Source: Candidatus Gastranaerophilales bacterium
GTDB lineage: Bacteria > Cyanobacteriota > Vampirovibrionia > Gastranaerophilales > Gastranaerophilaceae
Length of the DNA stretch: 41,214 nt
Direction: 5' to 3'
Assembly: GCA_944323155.1 (NCBI GenBank)
Contig: CALURL010000014.1
Span: 1-41,214 of the forward strand
Shown here: one piece after another, positions 18,849 through 27,396 of the stretch
How the letters are laid out: every line of letters begins with the position of its first letter
Position numbering within the stretch: the first letter of the stretch is position 1
Notes under the pieces: model-generated
Told to the model about the DNA's origin: nothing
Database searches by the model: none
Seen by the model: the letters and a program-made list of their open reading frames with translations, nothing else
Made by a program: the position numbers and the translations under genes

Positions 18849-19241
18849 ATGAGCAGAAATCGTGACACATTTAATGAGATAAACATAACACCATTAACGG
18901 ATATTTTCTTAGTACTGTTAATTATCATGATGGTAATAGCGCCGATGCTTGACCAGCAGGGTTTGAATTTAACAGTACCGGAAAATGTTGCTCAAGAACA
19001 GCAGCAGAATAAAGAAACTAAAATTATGACCGTAATGGTCTCTGCCGATGACAAATTCTATATGGATGGTGAAGAAATTCCGGCCGAAAAGCTTGAAAGT
19101 TCAATTCAATCACAATTAAAAAACTATCCTGACGGGCTTTTAATCAAAACGGATGCAGATTCAAGCCACGGAGCAATGGTAAAAGTTATGGATTGTGCGA
19201 GAAACTCCGGTGTTACAAGTATTTCTGTAGATCAAGTGTAA
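18849..19241 (+). CDS. exbD: ExbD/TolR-family protein (copy 2)
   Basis: 130 residues and the same architecture as its neighbour: EINITPLTDIFLVLLIIMMV is identical in both membrane helices, while the periplasmic parts have diverged (LNLTVPENVAQEQ through LLIKTDADSSHGAMVKVMD). A GGAAG ribosome site lies 6 nt before ATG 18849. Two ExbD proteins downstream of one ExbB suggest a heteromeric ExbD stator or two specialised complexes, as in several Gram-negative Ton systems with exbD1-exbD2. Last gene of the operon, ending at an intrinsic terminator. Confidence 0.92.
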   Translation: MSRNRDTFNEINITPLTDIFLVLLIIMMVIAPMLDQQGLNLTVPENVAQEQQQNKETKIMTVMVSADDKFYMDGEEIPAEKLESSIQSQLKNYPDGLLIKTDADSSHGAMVKVMDCARNSGVTSISVDQV

Positions 19242-19261
19242 AATAAATTCCATAATATAAC

Positions 19262-19296
19262 AAAACGCGTTTGAATTAATTTTCAAGCGCGTTTTT
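19262..19296 (+). terminator. Terminator of tonB-exbB-exbD-exbD
   Basis: A 14-bp stem with one G-U pair (19262-19275 with 19282-19295) is followed by a T-tract, 20 bp after the second exbD stop. Confidence 0.88.
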
Positions 19297-19316
19297 ATTT
19301 TCTTTAACTATATTAA

Positions 19317-20138
19317 TTATGCTGTTGTATCAACGTTTTTTTCTTGCGGCTGAGCAGAATTTTTATGATTCATTGCTTTTGCCACAGCAAAACCGCCAAT
19401 TCCTAATGCTGCTGCTCCGATAGAACCCCAGATTATAGCAGCTTTACCCTGCATTTTCTTTGCAACATCATTAAAGATATTAAATGCTTTCTCATTAAAA
19501 TCTTCATTCTTAACAAGTTTTTTTGCATCTTTATCATATAATCCATTAAATATCTGGTTTACAAGATCATCCATAGTTACAGGAATACCACTTTTGCGGA
19601 TTACATCTATACTATTTGCAAAATCTTGCTTGCATTTATCTAAACCTTTTGCATTAATTCCAGCCTCAACAGCCTCTGATAAAACTTTTTTATATTCATC
19701 AATGCTTGTTGCATTTGCAAATTTTTGCTCGTAAACATCAAAATTTATATTATTAAAAGTCAAATTATCTACCATGTCTAAACCATTACGATAATTAGCC
19801 TTTAAAGCATTAATATCACTATAAGAATCGATAACCTTATTAATAGGTTCAAGGGTAGCATTCTTAAACTCTTCAACAGTCTTAGCATTCTTCATTTTAT
19901 CAATCATAGACGAAGCATTTTTAAAGACTTCTTTTTGCGCGTCAGGAATATCAGATGCATTTACTACTCTTTCTCCTGCTTTTTTTATAAAGGTATCAGT
20001 AGGCGCATCGTCTTTTACCCATGGTTTTGAATAATATCCGGCCAAAGCCCCTGCTCCGCCGCCAACAATTGCAGAACCTGCAGTGATTAAACCTACATTA
20101 CCATTATTTCTGTTATCTACGCTGCTTACACCTGTCAT
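19317..20138 (-). CDS. Helical protein with hydrophobic ends, unknown function
   Basis: 273 residues. A Gly/Ala-rich hydrophobic segment lies near the N-terminus (NVGLITAGSAIVGGGAGALA, about 14-33) and a second near the C-terminus (AAIIWGSIGAAALGIGGFAV, about 234-253). Between them are about 190 residues of charged helical sequence with Asn/Ala/Asp-rich phrases such as FKNATLEPINKVIDSY. This looks like a soluble helical domain held between two membrane-associated segments. GAAAGG precedes ATG 20138. No family is recognised; it is probably monocistronic. Confidence 0.65.
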   Translation of the reverse strand: MTGVSSVDNRNNGNVGLITAGSAIVGGGAGALAGYYSKPWVKDDAPTDTFIKKAGERVVNASDIPDAQKEVFKNASSMIDKMKNAKTVEEFKNATLEPINKVIDSYSDINALKANYRNGLDMVDNLTFNNINFDVYEQKFANATSIDEYKKVLSEAVEAGINAKGLDKCKQDFANSIDVIRKSGIPVTMDDLVNQIFNGLYDKDAKKLVKNEDFNEKAFNIFNDVAKKMQGKAAIIWGSIGAAALGIGGFAVAKAMNHKNSAQPQEKNVDTTA

Positions 20139-20215
20139 ACTAAAACCTTTCTATCTTTGTTACTACACAATTTATTAAAATACAGAAAGGCTAAAAAGTT
20201 GACACAGTGCCGCTC

Positions 20216-20235
20216 TATCCTATCCTATCCTATCC
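20216..20235. repeat. Pentanucleotide microsatellite (TATCC)4
   Basis: Four exact tandem TATCC units followed by TATGA. A consensus TTGACA lies at 20199-20204, and 16 bp later a TATCCT within the repeat could serve as a -10 box (20221-20226). The tract lies between the divergent 19317-20138 gene and ftsH. Confidence 0.8.
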
Positions 20236-20326
20236 TATGAGGTATTATATCTGGATTTCAGGCATTTTAAAATTTATATTTACAATTCGTAACATGTATA
20301 TAAACACATCACTATTATTCATTATG

Positions 20327-20355
20327 TGGAAAAATTTTGATGTTTGAGTTATAAT
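20327..20355 (+). promoter_or_regulatory. Candidate ftsH promoter
   Basis: TATAAT at 20350-20355 with a weaker TGGAAA 17 bp upstream (20327-20332). The -10 box is 35 bp before the ftsH ATG, and a GAGAGGG ribosome site follows. Confidence 0.55.
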
Positions 20356-20390
20356 AAATCCATACAAATATTATTAAGAGAGGGTATATA

Positions 20391-22295
20391 ATGAACAAAA
20401 GTCAATCTGCGGGAATGTATATAGTTTTAGCAATAGTAGTGCTGGTTTTCGTGTCATCAGTGTTTATGGCAGGGCCTGCTACAACTACTTCAGAAATTTC
20501 ATATTCCAACTTTTTACAAAAGTTAGATAACGGCGAATTCAAAAAAATTGAAAAAGCCGACGATTTTCTAATTGCTGTACCCAAAAACCAGCCAAAAGCT
20601 GAAAAAGCAGAAAGCGGCAAAACTGTTACAGCCCCAACACCTGAAAATCCTTTCGGAGTTGCAGAAAAAAAAGTTCCGCAAATTCAATATAAAGTCCTGA
20701 CCCCTAACGACCCTGATTTGATGAAAAAACTTGAAGCATCAAAAGTCGAAATTTCAGTCAAAAAACCTTCTGAATCATCACAGTTAGCAGGAATTTTAGG
20801 CTCTTTGTTATTACCGTTATTGTTTATTATATTTCTTGTTGTAATGGCAAAAAGCATTCAAGCTGGCGGCTCTCAGGCCATGTCTTTTGGAAAAAGCAAA
20901 GCAAAAATGCTTTTAGACAGCAAAGTTAAAACAACTTTCAAAGACGTTGCAGGCATTGACGAAGAGAAAAAAGAACTTGAAGAAATAGTAGACTTCCTTA
21001 AAAATGGAGATAAATACCTTAAATTAGGCGCCAAAATTCCCAAAGGCGTACTTCTTGTAGGCCCTCCTGGAACCGGTAAAACATTGATGGCAAAAGCAGT
21101 TGCAGGCGAAGCAGGAGTTCCTTTCTTCTCAATAAGCGGTTCTGACTTTGTCGAAATGTTTGTCGGTGTTGGTGCAAGCCGTGTAAGAGATTTGTTCGAT
21201 CAGGCAAAGAAACACCAGCCTTGTATAATTTTTATAGATGAAATCGATGCAGTCGGCAGACAACGTGGAGCCGGTATGGGTGGAGGACATGACGAACGTG
21301 AACAAACACTTAACCAATTGCTTGTTGAAATGGACGGCTTTGATGAAAACGTTAACATTATCGTAATTGCCGCAACAAACAGACCCGATATCTTAGATAA
21401 TGCATTATTAAGACCCGGCAGATTTGACAGGCAAATCGTTATTAACAGACCAGATATTCTTGGTCGTGAACAAATTCTTAAAGTTCATGCGAAAAACAAA
21501 CCACTTGCAGGTGATGTCGATTTAAAAACTCTTGCAAAACGTACACCAGGCTTTACAGGTGCTGATTTACAGAATTTATTAAATGAAGCTGCATTACTCG
21601 CCGCACGCTACAATAGAAAAGATATTAATATGGAAAATCTTGAAGAAGCAATTGATAAAGTAATCGCAGGCCCTGAAAAGAAAAGCAGAATTATTACCGA
21701 CGAAGAAAAAGAAAATACTGCATACCACGAAGTAGGACACGCCCTGCTTGCAAAACTTTTGAAAAACACAGATCCGCTTCATAAAGTTTCCATAATCCCG
21801 CGCGGAATGGCTCTTGGTGTTACTATGACTTTACCGGAAAAAGATCATTTGACTTACAAAAAATCTCAATTATTAGATAGAATTACAATGACCCTCGGCG
21901 GCCGTGTCGCAGAAGAAATTGTTTACGGACCGGACAATATAACAACAGGCGCAAGCAATGACCTTGAAAAAGTAACCCAAACTGCACGTAACATGGTTAC
22001 AACATACGGAATGAGCGAAAAAATGGGTAATATGCAGTACGGAAAAAGTCAGGAACATATATTCCTCGGACGAGATTTCGGACATAGCAATGACTTCTCT
22101 GATGAAATAGCTGCAGAAATCGACAAAGAAGTTAAAAAGATTGTGGACGAACGCTACGCCATCGCGAAACAACTATTGACCGAAAACAGAGATATGCTTG
22201 AATATATTTCAAAAGCACTACTTGAAGAGGAAACTATTGATGAAAAAACTTTTGAAGAATTAATGGAAAAAGTTAGAAGTGAACGCCAGAGCTAA
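20391..22295 (+). CDS. ftsH: ATP-dependent zinc metalloprotease FtsH
   Basis: Membrane-anchored AAA+ protease that degrades misfolded and regulatory proteins. At 634 residues it is normal length. N-terminal membrane helix about 8-27, periplasmic domain, second helix about 125-148 ([20 protein letters not shown] region). AAA domain: Walker A GPPGTGKT (about 224-231), Walker [13 protein letters not shown] and the second region of homology [19 protein letters not shown]. Zinc site HEVGH at 446-450 with a downstream acidic ligand in the [13 protein letters not shown] region. Its 3' end overlaps the next gene by 17 bp, which suggests translational coupling. Confidence 0.97.
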   Translation: MNKSQSAGMYIVLAIVVLVFVSSVFMAGPATTTSEISYSNFLQKLDNGEFKKIEKADDFLIAVPKNQPKAEKAESGKTVTAPTPENPFGVAEKKVPQIQYKVLTPNDPDLMKKLEASKVEISVKKPSESSQLAGILGSLLLPLLFIIFLVVMAKSIQAGGSQAMSFGKSKAKMLLDSKVKTTFKDVAGIDEEKKELEEIVDFLKNGDKYLKLGAKIPKGVLLVGPPGTGKTLMAKAVAGEAGVPFFSISGSDFVEMFVGVGASRVRDLFDQAKKHQPCIIFIDEIDAVGRQRGAGMGGGHDEREQTLNQLLVEMDGFDENVNIIVIAATNRPDILDNALLRPGRFDRQIVINRPDILGREQILKVHAKNKPLAGDVDLKTLAKRTPGFTGADLQNLLNEAALLAARYNRKDINMENLEEAIDKVIAGPEKKSRIITDEEKENTAYHEVGHALLAKLLKNTDPLHKVSIIPRGMALGVTMTLPEKDHLTYKKSQLLDRITMTLGGRVAEEIVYGPDNITTGASNDLEKVTQTARNMVTTYGMSEKMGNMQYGKSQEHIFLGRDFGHSNDFSDEIAAEIDKEVKKIVDERYAIAKQLLTENRDMLEYISKALLEEETIDEKTFEELMEKVRSERQS

Positions 22296-22977
22296 ATATA
22301 TTCTTGAACTGCCGGTAACACAAAGTGAAACACCAATATTGAAACAAGCACAAAACAGCAAATGTGATATTATCGGACTTAAGTTCAGCAGCATAGATAA
22401 GATAGAAAACACCGAAGAAGCCGTTAAAACATTAAAACGGCTTCTTCCAAATATCGAAAAACCACTGATGATTAGAGGAACCGGAGATAATGAAATTGAT
22501 AAGGAACTTCTTCCGGCGTTGGTTGACGAACTTCCGTTTGAATGTATAATTGCGCATGCAAACGAAAATACATACAAATCCATAGTTCCGCACGTAATTA
22601 AAGGCAATCATAAACTTGTTATAAAAACTCCGATAGATATAAATTTATGCAAAGAAATGAATATTCTTGTTTCAGATATTGGCTTAAGCCTTGATAAAAT
22701 AATCATAGATACAGACATAGGTGGGCTAGGTTACGGTCTTGAATACGGTTATAGCATTATAGAAAGGATTAAAATAGAAGCCCAAAAAGGCGATAAATAT
22801 CTTAACTTCCCAATAATCTCCTTTGCCGCAGAGGAAACTTCCAAAACTAAAGAAGCTAAAAATCAAGATTTATCACCATATCTTGAAATAACTTCAGCCG
22901 CTGCAGTGCTTGCCGCAGGAGCAGATTATATTGTCTTAAACAATGTTGATACAGTGAATACAATGGTAAATTTATAA
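22279..22977 (+). CDS. Corrinoid iron-sulfur protein small subunit-like (CODH/ACS delta, AcsD/CdhD family)
   Basis: 232 residues, TIM-barrel type. Phrases such as [40 protein letters not shown] and [20 protein letters not shown] match the acetyl-CoA decarbonylase/synthase delta subunit family, which with the large subunit forms the methyl-carrying corrinoid protein of the Wood-Ljungdahl pathway. It is shorter than the roughly 310 residues usual for AcsD. The only plausible start is GTG 22279, inside the end of ftsH. Its stop overlaps the next start as TAATG. Function in the absence of CODH/ACS is uncertain; methyl transfer to homocysteine is one possibility. Confidence 0.78.
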   Translation: MNARAKYILELPVTQSETPILKQAQNSKCDIIGLKFSSIDKIENTEEAVKTLKRLLPNIEKPLMIRGTGDNEIDKELLPALVDELPFECIIAHANENTYKSIVPHVIKGNHKLVIKTPIDINLCKEMNILVSDIGLSLDKIIIDTDIGGLGYGLEYGYSIIERIKIEAQKGDKYLNFPIISFAAEETSKTKEAKNQDLSPYLEITSAAAVLAAGADYIVLNNVDTVNTMVNL

Positions 22978-24101
22978 TGTCAGAATTATCAGGATTACAA
23001 ATATTCAAATATCTTCCGGGAGCCAAGAAAGCAGAACATACAAACTGCAAAGAATGCGGCTGCCCGACCTGTATGGCTTTTGCAATCAAACTTGCAAAAC
23101 ATCAAATTGATATTGAAAATTGCCCCTACGTTCCAGAAGAATTAAAAGAATTATTTTTACAAAGCTCTAAACAACCTCAGAAAACAATAGAAATTCAAGG
23201 TATAAAAATCGGAGGTGAGAATGTACTTTATCGCCATGAAAAAACATTTATAAACAAAACAGTAATTGCTGTAATCATTGATATGGCAAAACCTGACTGG
23301 CAGGAAAAGTTTCAAAGGATTAAAAATTTTGAAATTACACGCATTAATCAAGTTCTCAAAGTTGATTTGATTATAACTAGAAACGGCCAGCTTGACGGAT
23401 GTGTCAGTATAGAAGATCTTCAAAATTTGCCGTTAATCAAAATTACAGACAGCAATTTTGAAACAACATCACAAGAACTTATAAATATTCGTAAAAAAGC
23501 GATTTTAGAAAAAGACGGAAATTTTTCAAATCCTGTTTACGTCTATTTTCCACACACAAATGACACTTATCAATTATGCGCCAAAGCGGCTTATTATATA
23601 TGCAAATATGCAAATATGCTTGTATTTGAGGATTTTGATGAAAATATATTTACGGCACTTATGAGCTTACGAGAAAATATATTCACAGACCCGCAAAAAC
23701 CATTACAGGTAGAATCTAAAATATATGAATTCAACAATCCTGATGAGAATTCACTAATTTTCCTAACAACAAATTTTGCACTTACATTTTTTGCAGTCGC
23801 AAATGAACTAGAAAGCCTGCCTGTTCCATCTTATCTTGTGGTAACTCCTGCCGACGGTATGAGCGTTTTGACAGCCTGGTCTGCTGAAAAATTCACCGCC
23901 AAAATCGTCGCAAAGACTTTGAAAAAACTTAAACTTGCCCCAAAAGTAAAAAATAGAAAAATTATAATCCCCGGGCTTCTTGCACACATGAAAGAAGAGC
24001 TGGAAGAAGAAATTAAAAACGAAAATCTAGATTTTGAGATAGTTGTCGGAACAATTGATGCGTTTGCAATCTCTGATTTTGTAAAAAACATGAACAACTA
24101 A
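22977..24101 (+). CDS. Corrinoid iron-sulfur protein large subunit-like (CODH/ACS gamma, AcsC/CdhE family)
   Basis: 374 residues. The N-terminal 4Fe-4S motif is complete: Cys24, Cys27, Cys32 and Cys49 have the C-x2-C-x4-C-x16-C spacing of AcsC within the phrase CKECGCPTCMAFAIKLA. The C-terminal cobalamin-binding domain is recognisable by GMSVLTAWSAEKFTAKIVAK, RKIIIPGLLAHMKEELEEE and FEIVVGTIDAF. The middle barrel region is shorter than in acetogen AcsC (about 450 residues). The domain pair makes this a corrinoid methyl carrier with a low-potential cluster for reactivation. It is the last gene of ftsH-acsD-acsC. Confidence 0.85.
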   Translation: MSELSGLQIFKYLPGAKKAEHTNCKECGCPTCMAFAIKLAKHQIDIENCPYVPEELKELFLQSSKQPQKTIEIQGIKIGGENVLYRHEKTFINKTVIAVIIDMAKPDWQEKFQRIKNFEITRINQVLKVDLIITRNGQLDGCVSIEDLQNLPLIKITDSNFETTSQELINIRKKAILEKDGNFSNPVYVYFPHTNDTYQLCAKAAYYICKYANMLVFEDFDENIFTALMSLRENIFTDPQKPLQVESKIYEFNNPDENSLIFLTTNFALTFFAVANELESLPVPSYLVVTPADGMSVLTAWSAEKFTAKIVAKTLKKLKLAPKVKNRKIIIPGLLAHMKEELEEEIKNENLDFEIVVGTIDAFAISDFVKNMNN

Positions 24102-24143
24102 AATATTTGTTGAACGAAAAATGTGTTGAGCAAGAATTTATTT

Positions 24144-24200
24144 GTTGGGGTAGAAACCCCAACCTACATTGTATTATTTAGTTGGGCAGGTATGCCCAAC
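24144..24200. repeat. Palindromic repeat doublet, copy A (downstream of fliR)
   Basis: Two 20-bp hairpins with 8-bp stems: GTTGGGGTAGAAACCCCAAC at 24144-24163 and GTTGGGCAGGTATGCCCAAC at 24181-24200, joined by a 17-bp AT-rich linker. The reverse complement matches the doublet at 28319-28384 in unit order, in linker wording (AAATAATA, then C/T, then AAT) and in the GTAG before the second unit. It lies between convergent acsC and fliR. Confidence 0.85.
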
Positions 24201-24208
24201 ATTATTTT

Positions 24209-24988
24209 TTAGATAATATGCGAAAATGACAAAAAGTAATCGTTAATAACATTTATCAGCATAGGCATAATCCATACTAAAATTGCGGCTCCTAAAACAG
24301 GCTTGAATAAAAAACTAAGCTGGAAAACGTTTACCTGAGGTGCGGTCTTTGAAATTACGCCAAGAATAATATCCTGTCCCAATGTTGCAAGTAGAACAGG
24401 AGATGCAATTTGGAGCCCCATATACAAAACGTTTGAAGAAAGTTCTATTAAATAATCCATATTCACAATCTGATCCAGAGGAATACTTGTTGCCCCGAGA
24501 GGAAATATCGTAATACTTCTGATAAATGCCTGAATTAACCAGTATATCCCGCCAAGTTCAATAAATATCAAAACCCCTAAAAGAGAAAAACATTTCCCCA
24601 AAATAGAAACCTGGCTGGAAGTTGTTGGATCCAAAACCATTGCAGATGTCAAACCCATCTGCATATTAATCATATCAGCGCCAGCTTCTACGGCTATTAG
24701 AATTAACTGAGCCATATAACCTATCATTGCTCCGACAACTATATTCAAAAATATGGAAAGAGCAAATGAACTTTGTATAACATGAACATCAGGCTTTACA
24801 ATTCCTGTCAAGACAATAGTTAAAATTAATATAAAACTCAGCTTAACAAGCCCTGGAACTTCTTTTCTGTTAAATACAGGAGCAAGTCTTATAAAGCCTA
24901 AAAGACGTGAAAAAATGAAAATGCCTGCCGCAAGGTATGCATTCATCATCGGAAACATTTTCATTAATTCATTAATTATATTCTCCAA
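24209..24988 (-). CDS. fliR: Flagellar-type export apparatus protein FliR
   Basis: 259 residues with about six membrane helices. The segment AAGIFIFSRLLGFIRLAPVFNRKEVPG near the N-terminus and IASPVLLATLGQDIILGVIS near 200 are typical of FliR/SctT. It forms the inner-membrane export gate with FliP and FliQ. The start is TTG at 24988, supported by AGGAG 8 nt upstream; the next in-frame ATG is 8 codons later. It begins immediately after the stop of the preceding gene. Last gene of the export operon, facing convergent acsC. Confidence 0.9.
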   Translation of the reverse strand: MENIINELMKMFPMMNAYLAAGIFIFSRLLGFIRLAPVFNRKEVPGLVKLSFILILTIVLTGIVKPDVHVIQSSFALSIFLNIVVGAMIGYMAQLILIAVEAGADMINMQMGLTSAMVLDPTTSSQVSILGKCFSLLGVLIFIELGGIYWLIQAFIRSITIFPLGATSIPLDQIVNMDYLIELSSNVLYMGLQIASPVLLATLGQDIILGVISKTAPQVNVFQLSFLFKPVLGAAILVWIMPMLINVINDYFLSFSHII

Positions 24989-25369
24989 CTACTTTTCTCC
25001 TGCTTTTGTTGGCGGCAGCAATACATCCAAACCGTTAATCTTAAGATTTTGCGGCGGAATATCACAAACCTCTGTATTAAAACCATTTAAGTCATTAAAT
25101 ATAATTTTATCAGACTTTACATTTATACCTATTCTTCTCTCACCTTGAGAAGTTGTAATAATAATATTCGTTTTACCGTCTTTTTTAGCTTTCAAAAGAA
25201 TAGTTTCCTTTTTGTTATCAATAGTCTGTAAGGGGAAAACTTCTGCAATATTGCTATCTTCAATAACTGCAGAAGATACTGGATTATCAGAAAAAATTAT
25301 ATAATCCTGATAAGCATCAGCCTGAAGCGGTAATATAAATAATGTCAAAAATAGTAAAACTTTTTTCAT
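24989..25369 (-). CDS. Exported protein resembling a secretin/CpaC N-terminal domain, inside the fli cluster
   Basis: 126 residues with a signal peptide (KKVLLFLTLFILPLQADA, cleavage before YQDY). The mature part contains VSSAVIEDSNIAEVFPLQ followed by ETILLKAKKDGKTNIIITTS, which resembles the pilus/secretin N-terminal domain (T2SS-T3SS_pil_N, as in CpaC): a V-x-D-x-x-(I/V)-A-x-(V/A) strand followed by I-L-(L/I)-x-(A/G)-K-x-x-G-x-T. No secretin barrel follows. It abuts fliR directly and follows fliQ by 4 bp, so it is co-expressed with the export gate. No such gene is a standard member of fliOPQR operons. Assignment by motif only. Confidence 0.6.
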   Translation of the reverse strand: MKKVLLFLTLFILPLQADAYQDYIIFSDNPVSSAVIEDSNIAEVFPLQTIDNKKETILLKAKKDGKTNIIITTSQGERRIGINVKSDKIIFNDLNGFNTEVCDIPPQNLKINGLDVLLPPTKAGEK

Positions 25370-25373
25370 AATA

Positions 25374-25862
25374 TTACCTTCCTAAAATAGTATTAGTTTC
25401 TACGAAATCCGGTTTAGGCATAGGTGTTCTCGGGCTTGGGAGATATTTAATTTTCTGATTTTGGTTTATAAACGGCACCTTGCCTGGATTTTTCATTAAT
25501 TCATTAATATCAGGCTGATTTTTAAACTTATCACTCATTTCATGTTCAAAAGGAGTTGTATACTTGTAGTAGTCAGGCGAAAGGACATAAGTATCATTTT
25601 TTGAAACCGCATTAAAAGCCATAGCCATTCCGTCTGTAAAAAAGTTTTTCAAAAGATTAATATATCCCATCCCGCCGATAACAATTACGAGAAACACACC
25701 GAGAATTTTCGGTGCTGCAGCAATGGTTTGTTCCTGAACCTGAGTTACAGCCTGCAAAATACCTACAACAAGCCCTATTCCTGCCGCAACCAATACACAG
25801 GGCATTGATATTACAAGCATTAATAAAAAACCTCTTGCTAAATATTCTACTAACAGTTCCAT
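25374..25862 (-). CDS. fliQ: Export apparatus protein FliQ with long C-terminal extension
   Basis: The first about 85 residues are FliQ: two membrane helices (about 10-38 and 50-75) with the typical VGILQAVTQVQEQTIAAAPKI between them. FliQ proteins are usually close to 90 residues; this one has 162. The extra 75 or so residues are hydrophilic and Pro/Asn/Lys-rich (YYKYTTPFEHEMSDKFK, then YLPSPRTPMPKPDFVE), with no recognised domain. The frame is open throughout and the next gene starts 4 bp after its end, so the extension looks genuine. AAAGGA lies 10 nt before ATG 25862. Confidence 0.9.
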   Translation of the reverse strand: MELLVEYLARGFLLMLVISMPCVLVAAGIGLVVGILQAVTQVQEQTIAAAPKILGVFLVIVIGGMGYINLLKNFFTDGMAMAFNAVSKNDTYVLSPDYYKYTTPFEHEMSDKFKNQPDINELMKNPGKVPFINQNQKIKYLPSPRTPMPKPDFVETNTILGR

Positions 25863-25887
25863 TGTATTTATATCCTTTCAAACTTTT

Positions 25888-26529
25888 TTAATTGTAACTT
25901 GTAACAAGCCCCTGAACAATTAACGCCCAGCCGTCAACTGCAATGAATATCAACAGCTTAAATGGCAAAGAAATAATTGTCGGCGACAGCATGAACATCC
26001 CCAAAGCCAGCAATATATTTGCAACAACAAGGTCTAATACAATAAATGGTACAAATATAATAAAGCCGATTTCAAAAGATGTTTTAAGTTCGCTAATGAT
26101 AAATGCCGGAGCAACTTGCCATATCGTAATCTCGTCAGGACTTTTCGGCGGAGTTTTATGCGTCATTTCAACAAAAAACGCAAGATCACTTTCTCTTGTC
26201 TGTTTCATCATGAATTCTTTAAGCGGTTTAGAACCCTCATTAATAGCTTCAATCATATTCTGATTTTTCTGATATGGAACAGAGCCCATTTCATACATTT
26301 TCTGAAAAGTTCCTCCCATTGTGTAGAATGTCAAAATCATGGCAAGCCCGATAATTACAATTGACGGTGGCACCTGCTGAGTACCCATTGCAGTTTTCAA
26401 CATTGAAAACACTATAACAAATCTTAAAAAACTTGTCATACAGCAGAATACAAACGGAATTAGTGAAAACAAAGTCATCACTATCAGCATTTGTAAAACG
26501 GGATTCATATTATGTAAAACACTATCCAT
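25888..26529 (-). CDS. fliP: Flagellar-type export apparatus protein FliP
   Basis: 213 residues with about four membrane helices. Diagnostic phrases: TSFLRFVIVFSMLKTAMGTQQVPP (about 32-56) and AFIISELKTSFEIGFIIFVPF (about 142-162), then PFKLLIFIAVDGWALIVQGL at the C-terminus. These are core FliP/SctR motifs. The protein begins directly with its first helix and has no extra cleavable signal sequence of the enterobacterial FliP kind. It lies between fliO (13 bp) and fliQ (25 bp). Confidence 0.95.
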   Translation of the reverse strand: MDSVLHNMNPVLQMLIVMTLFSLIPFVFCCMTSFLRFVIVFSMLKTAMGTQQVPPSIVIIGLAMILTFYTMGGTFQKMYEMGSVPYQKNQNMIEAINEGSKPLKEFMMKQTRESDLAFFVEMTHKTPPKSPDEITIWQVAPAFIISELKTSFEIGFIIFVPFIVLDLVVANILLALGMFMLSPTIISLPFKLLIFIAVDGWALIVQGLVTSYN

Positions 26530-26542
26530 TTATTATCTATCC

Positions 26543-26908
26543 TTATATTCTTTTAACTATATTTTGAAAAACGGTTGTTTCTTTGTTTTTCGGGAAGTCC
26601 ACGATTGTTGGAAGTTCATCAACAGAAGATTTCAACTCTTGACGTTTGAAAGTTGCATTATCGTCAAGTTTTGAAATTAGAGAAGTTCTATCAACATCTG
26701 ATGCAACAAGAAATCTTTCTTTACCGGCACGAATTATATAAAGATTTTTACGAGGCGCAAGGCTTATTGAATCTTCTACATTAAGGAATTTAGATTTAGA
26801 ACTCATTCCAAAACCTTGTGTAGTCTGTTTATAAACAAATAAGGCAAGAAAGATTAACCCAACCATTGCGGCTGTATATACTACAAAATTTATTAAATAT
26901 CCGCTCAT
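26543..26908 (-). CDS. fliO: FliO-like flagellar biosynthesis protein
   Basis: 121 residues as called: a single N-terminal membrane helix (LINFVVYTAAMVGLIFLALFVY), then a small basic cytoplasmic domain with LNVEDSISLAPRKNLYIIRA and KERFLVASDVDRTSLISKL, the FliO pattern (LxVxxxxxLxxxxxLxLVxVGxxxxLVG). FliO helps assemble the FliP ring and is specific to flagellar systems, which argues against a non-flagellar type III system. I chose ATG 26908, which has GGAGGG 7 nt upstream, over the TTG at 26926. Confidence 0.82.
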   Translation of the reverse strand: MSGYLINFVVYTAAMVGLIFLALFVYKQTTQGFGMSSKSKFLNVEDSISLAPRKNLYIIRAGKERFLVASDVDRTSLISKLDDNATFKRQELKSSVDELPTIVDFPKNKETTVFQNIVKRI

Positions 26909-26943
26909 ATTATATCCCTCCGTCAAGTCTTAATTCTATATTG

Positions 26944-27396
26944 TTAAATATCTTCGTCTTCCAGCTCAAAATCACTGTAATCAAATTCATCTTCATCATC
27001 ACCAGCAGGATTTTGCGGCTGCTCATTAGAAATTTCATTTTCAAATGGCTGCTCTTCCTCCATAGGAGCATTTTCTTCTAAAGGAGCATTTTGCAATGGC
27101 ATTTGTTCATCTACAGGCTGTTGAGGAGCTGATGCAGCCTGCTCTTTATTTCCAGAATTTGCAATAACTTCTTCTACCTTAACCCCGTATCTGTCATTGA
27201 TAATTACAAGTTCGCCCCTTGCAATAGGTTTATCTTCAACAGTCAGAGTAACTTTGTTATCGTAGATTGATGTCAAATCTACAACCAAGCCTTCTTCTAT
27301 ATTTTTCAATTCTCCGAGTGTGATTTTAACAGAATCGAATTGAGCATCCATTTCTACTTCAATACTATCCCAGAGATTGGTATTATTTTCTGCCAT
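26944..27396 (-). CDS. Probable internally initiated FliN-like short product
   Basis: Within the FliM/FliN fusion, an in-frame ATG at 27396 (Met255, MAENNTNLWDSIEVEM) is preceded by AAGGAG (27402-27407) with a 5-nt spacer. This is a better ribosome site than that of the full-length start. It would give a 150-residue protein with only the second SpoA domain and the acidic tail, the size and content of FliN. Known SctQ/SpaO/YscQ genes produce a C-terminal isoform by exactly such internal initiation. Inferred here. Confidence 0.6.
   Translation of the reverse strand: MAENNTNLWDSIEVEMDAQFDSVKITLGELKNIEEGLVVDLTSIYDNKVTLTVEDKPIARGELVIINDRYGVKVEEVIANSGNKEQAASAPQQPVDEQMPLQNAPLEENAPMEEEQPFENEISNEQPQNPAGDDEDEFDYSDFELEDEDI

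Noticed and set aside
20216-20235. CRISPR-like repeat
   Set aside because: Units of 5 bp without spacers are a microsatellite; no CRISPR array or cas gene occurs in the window.
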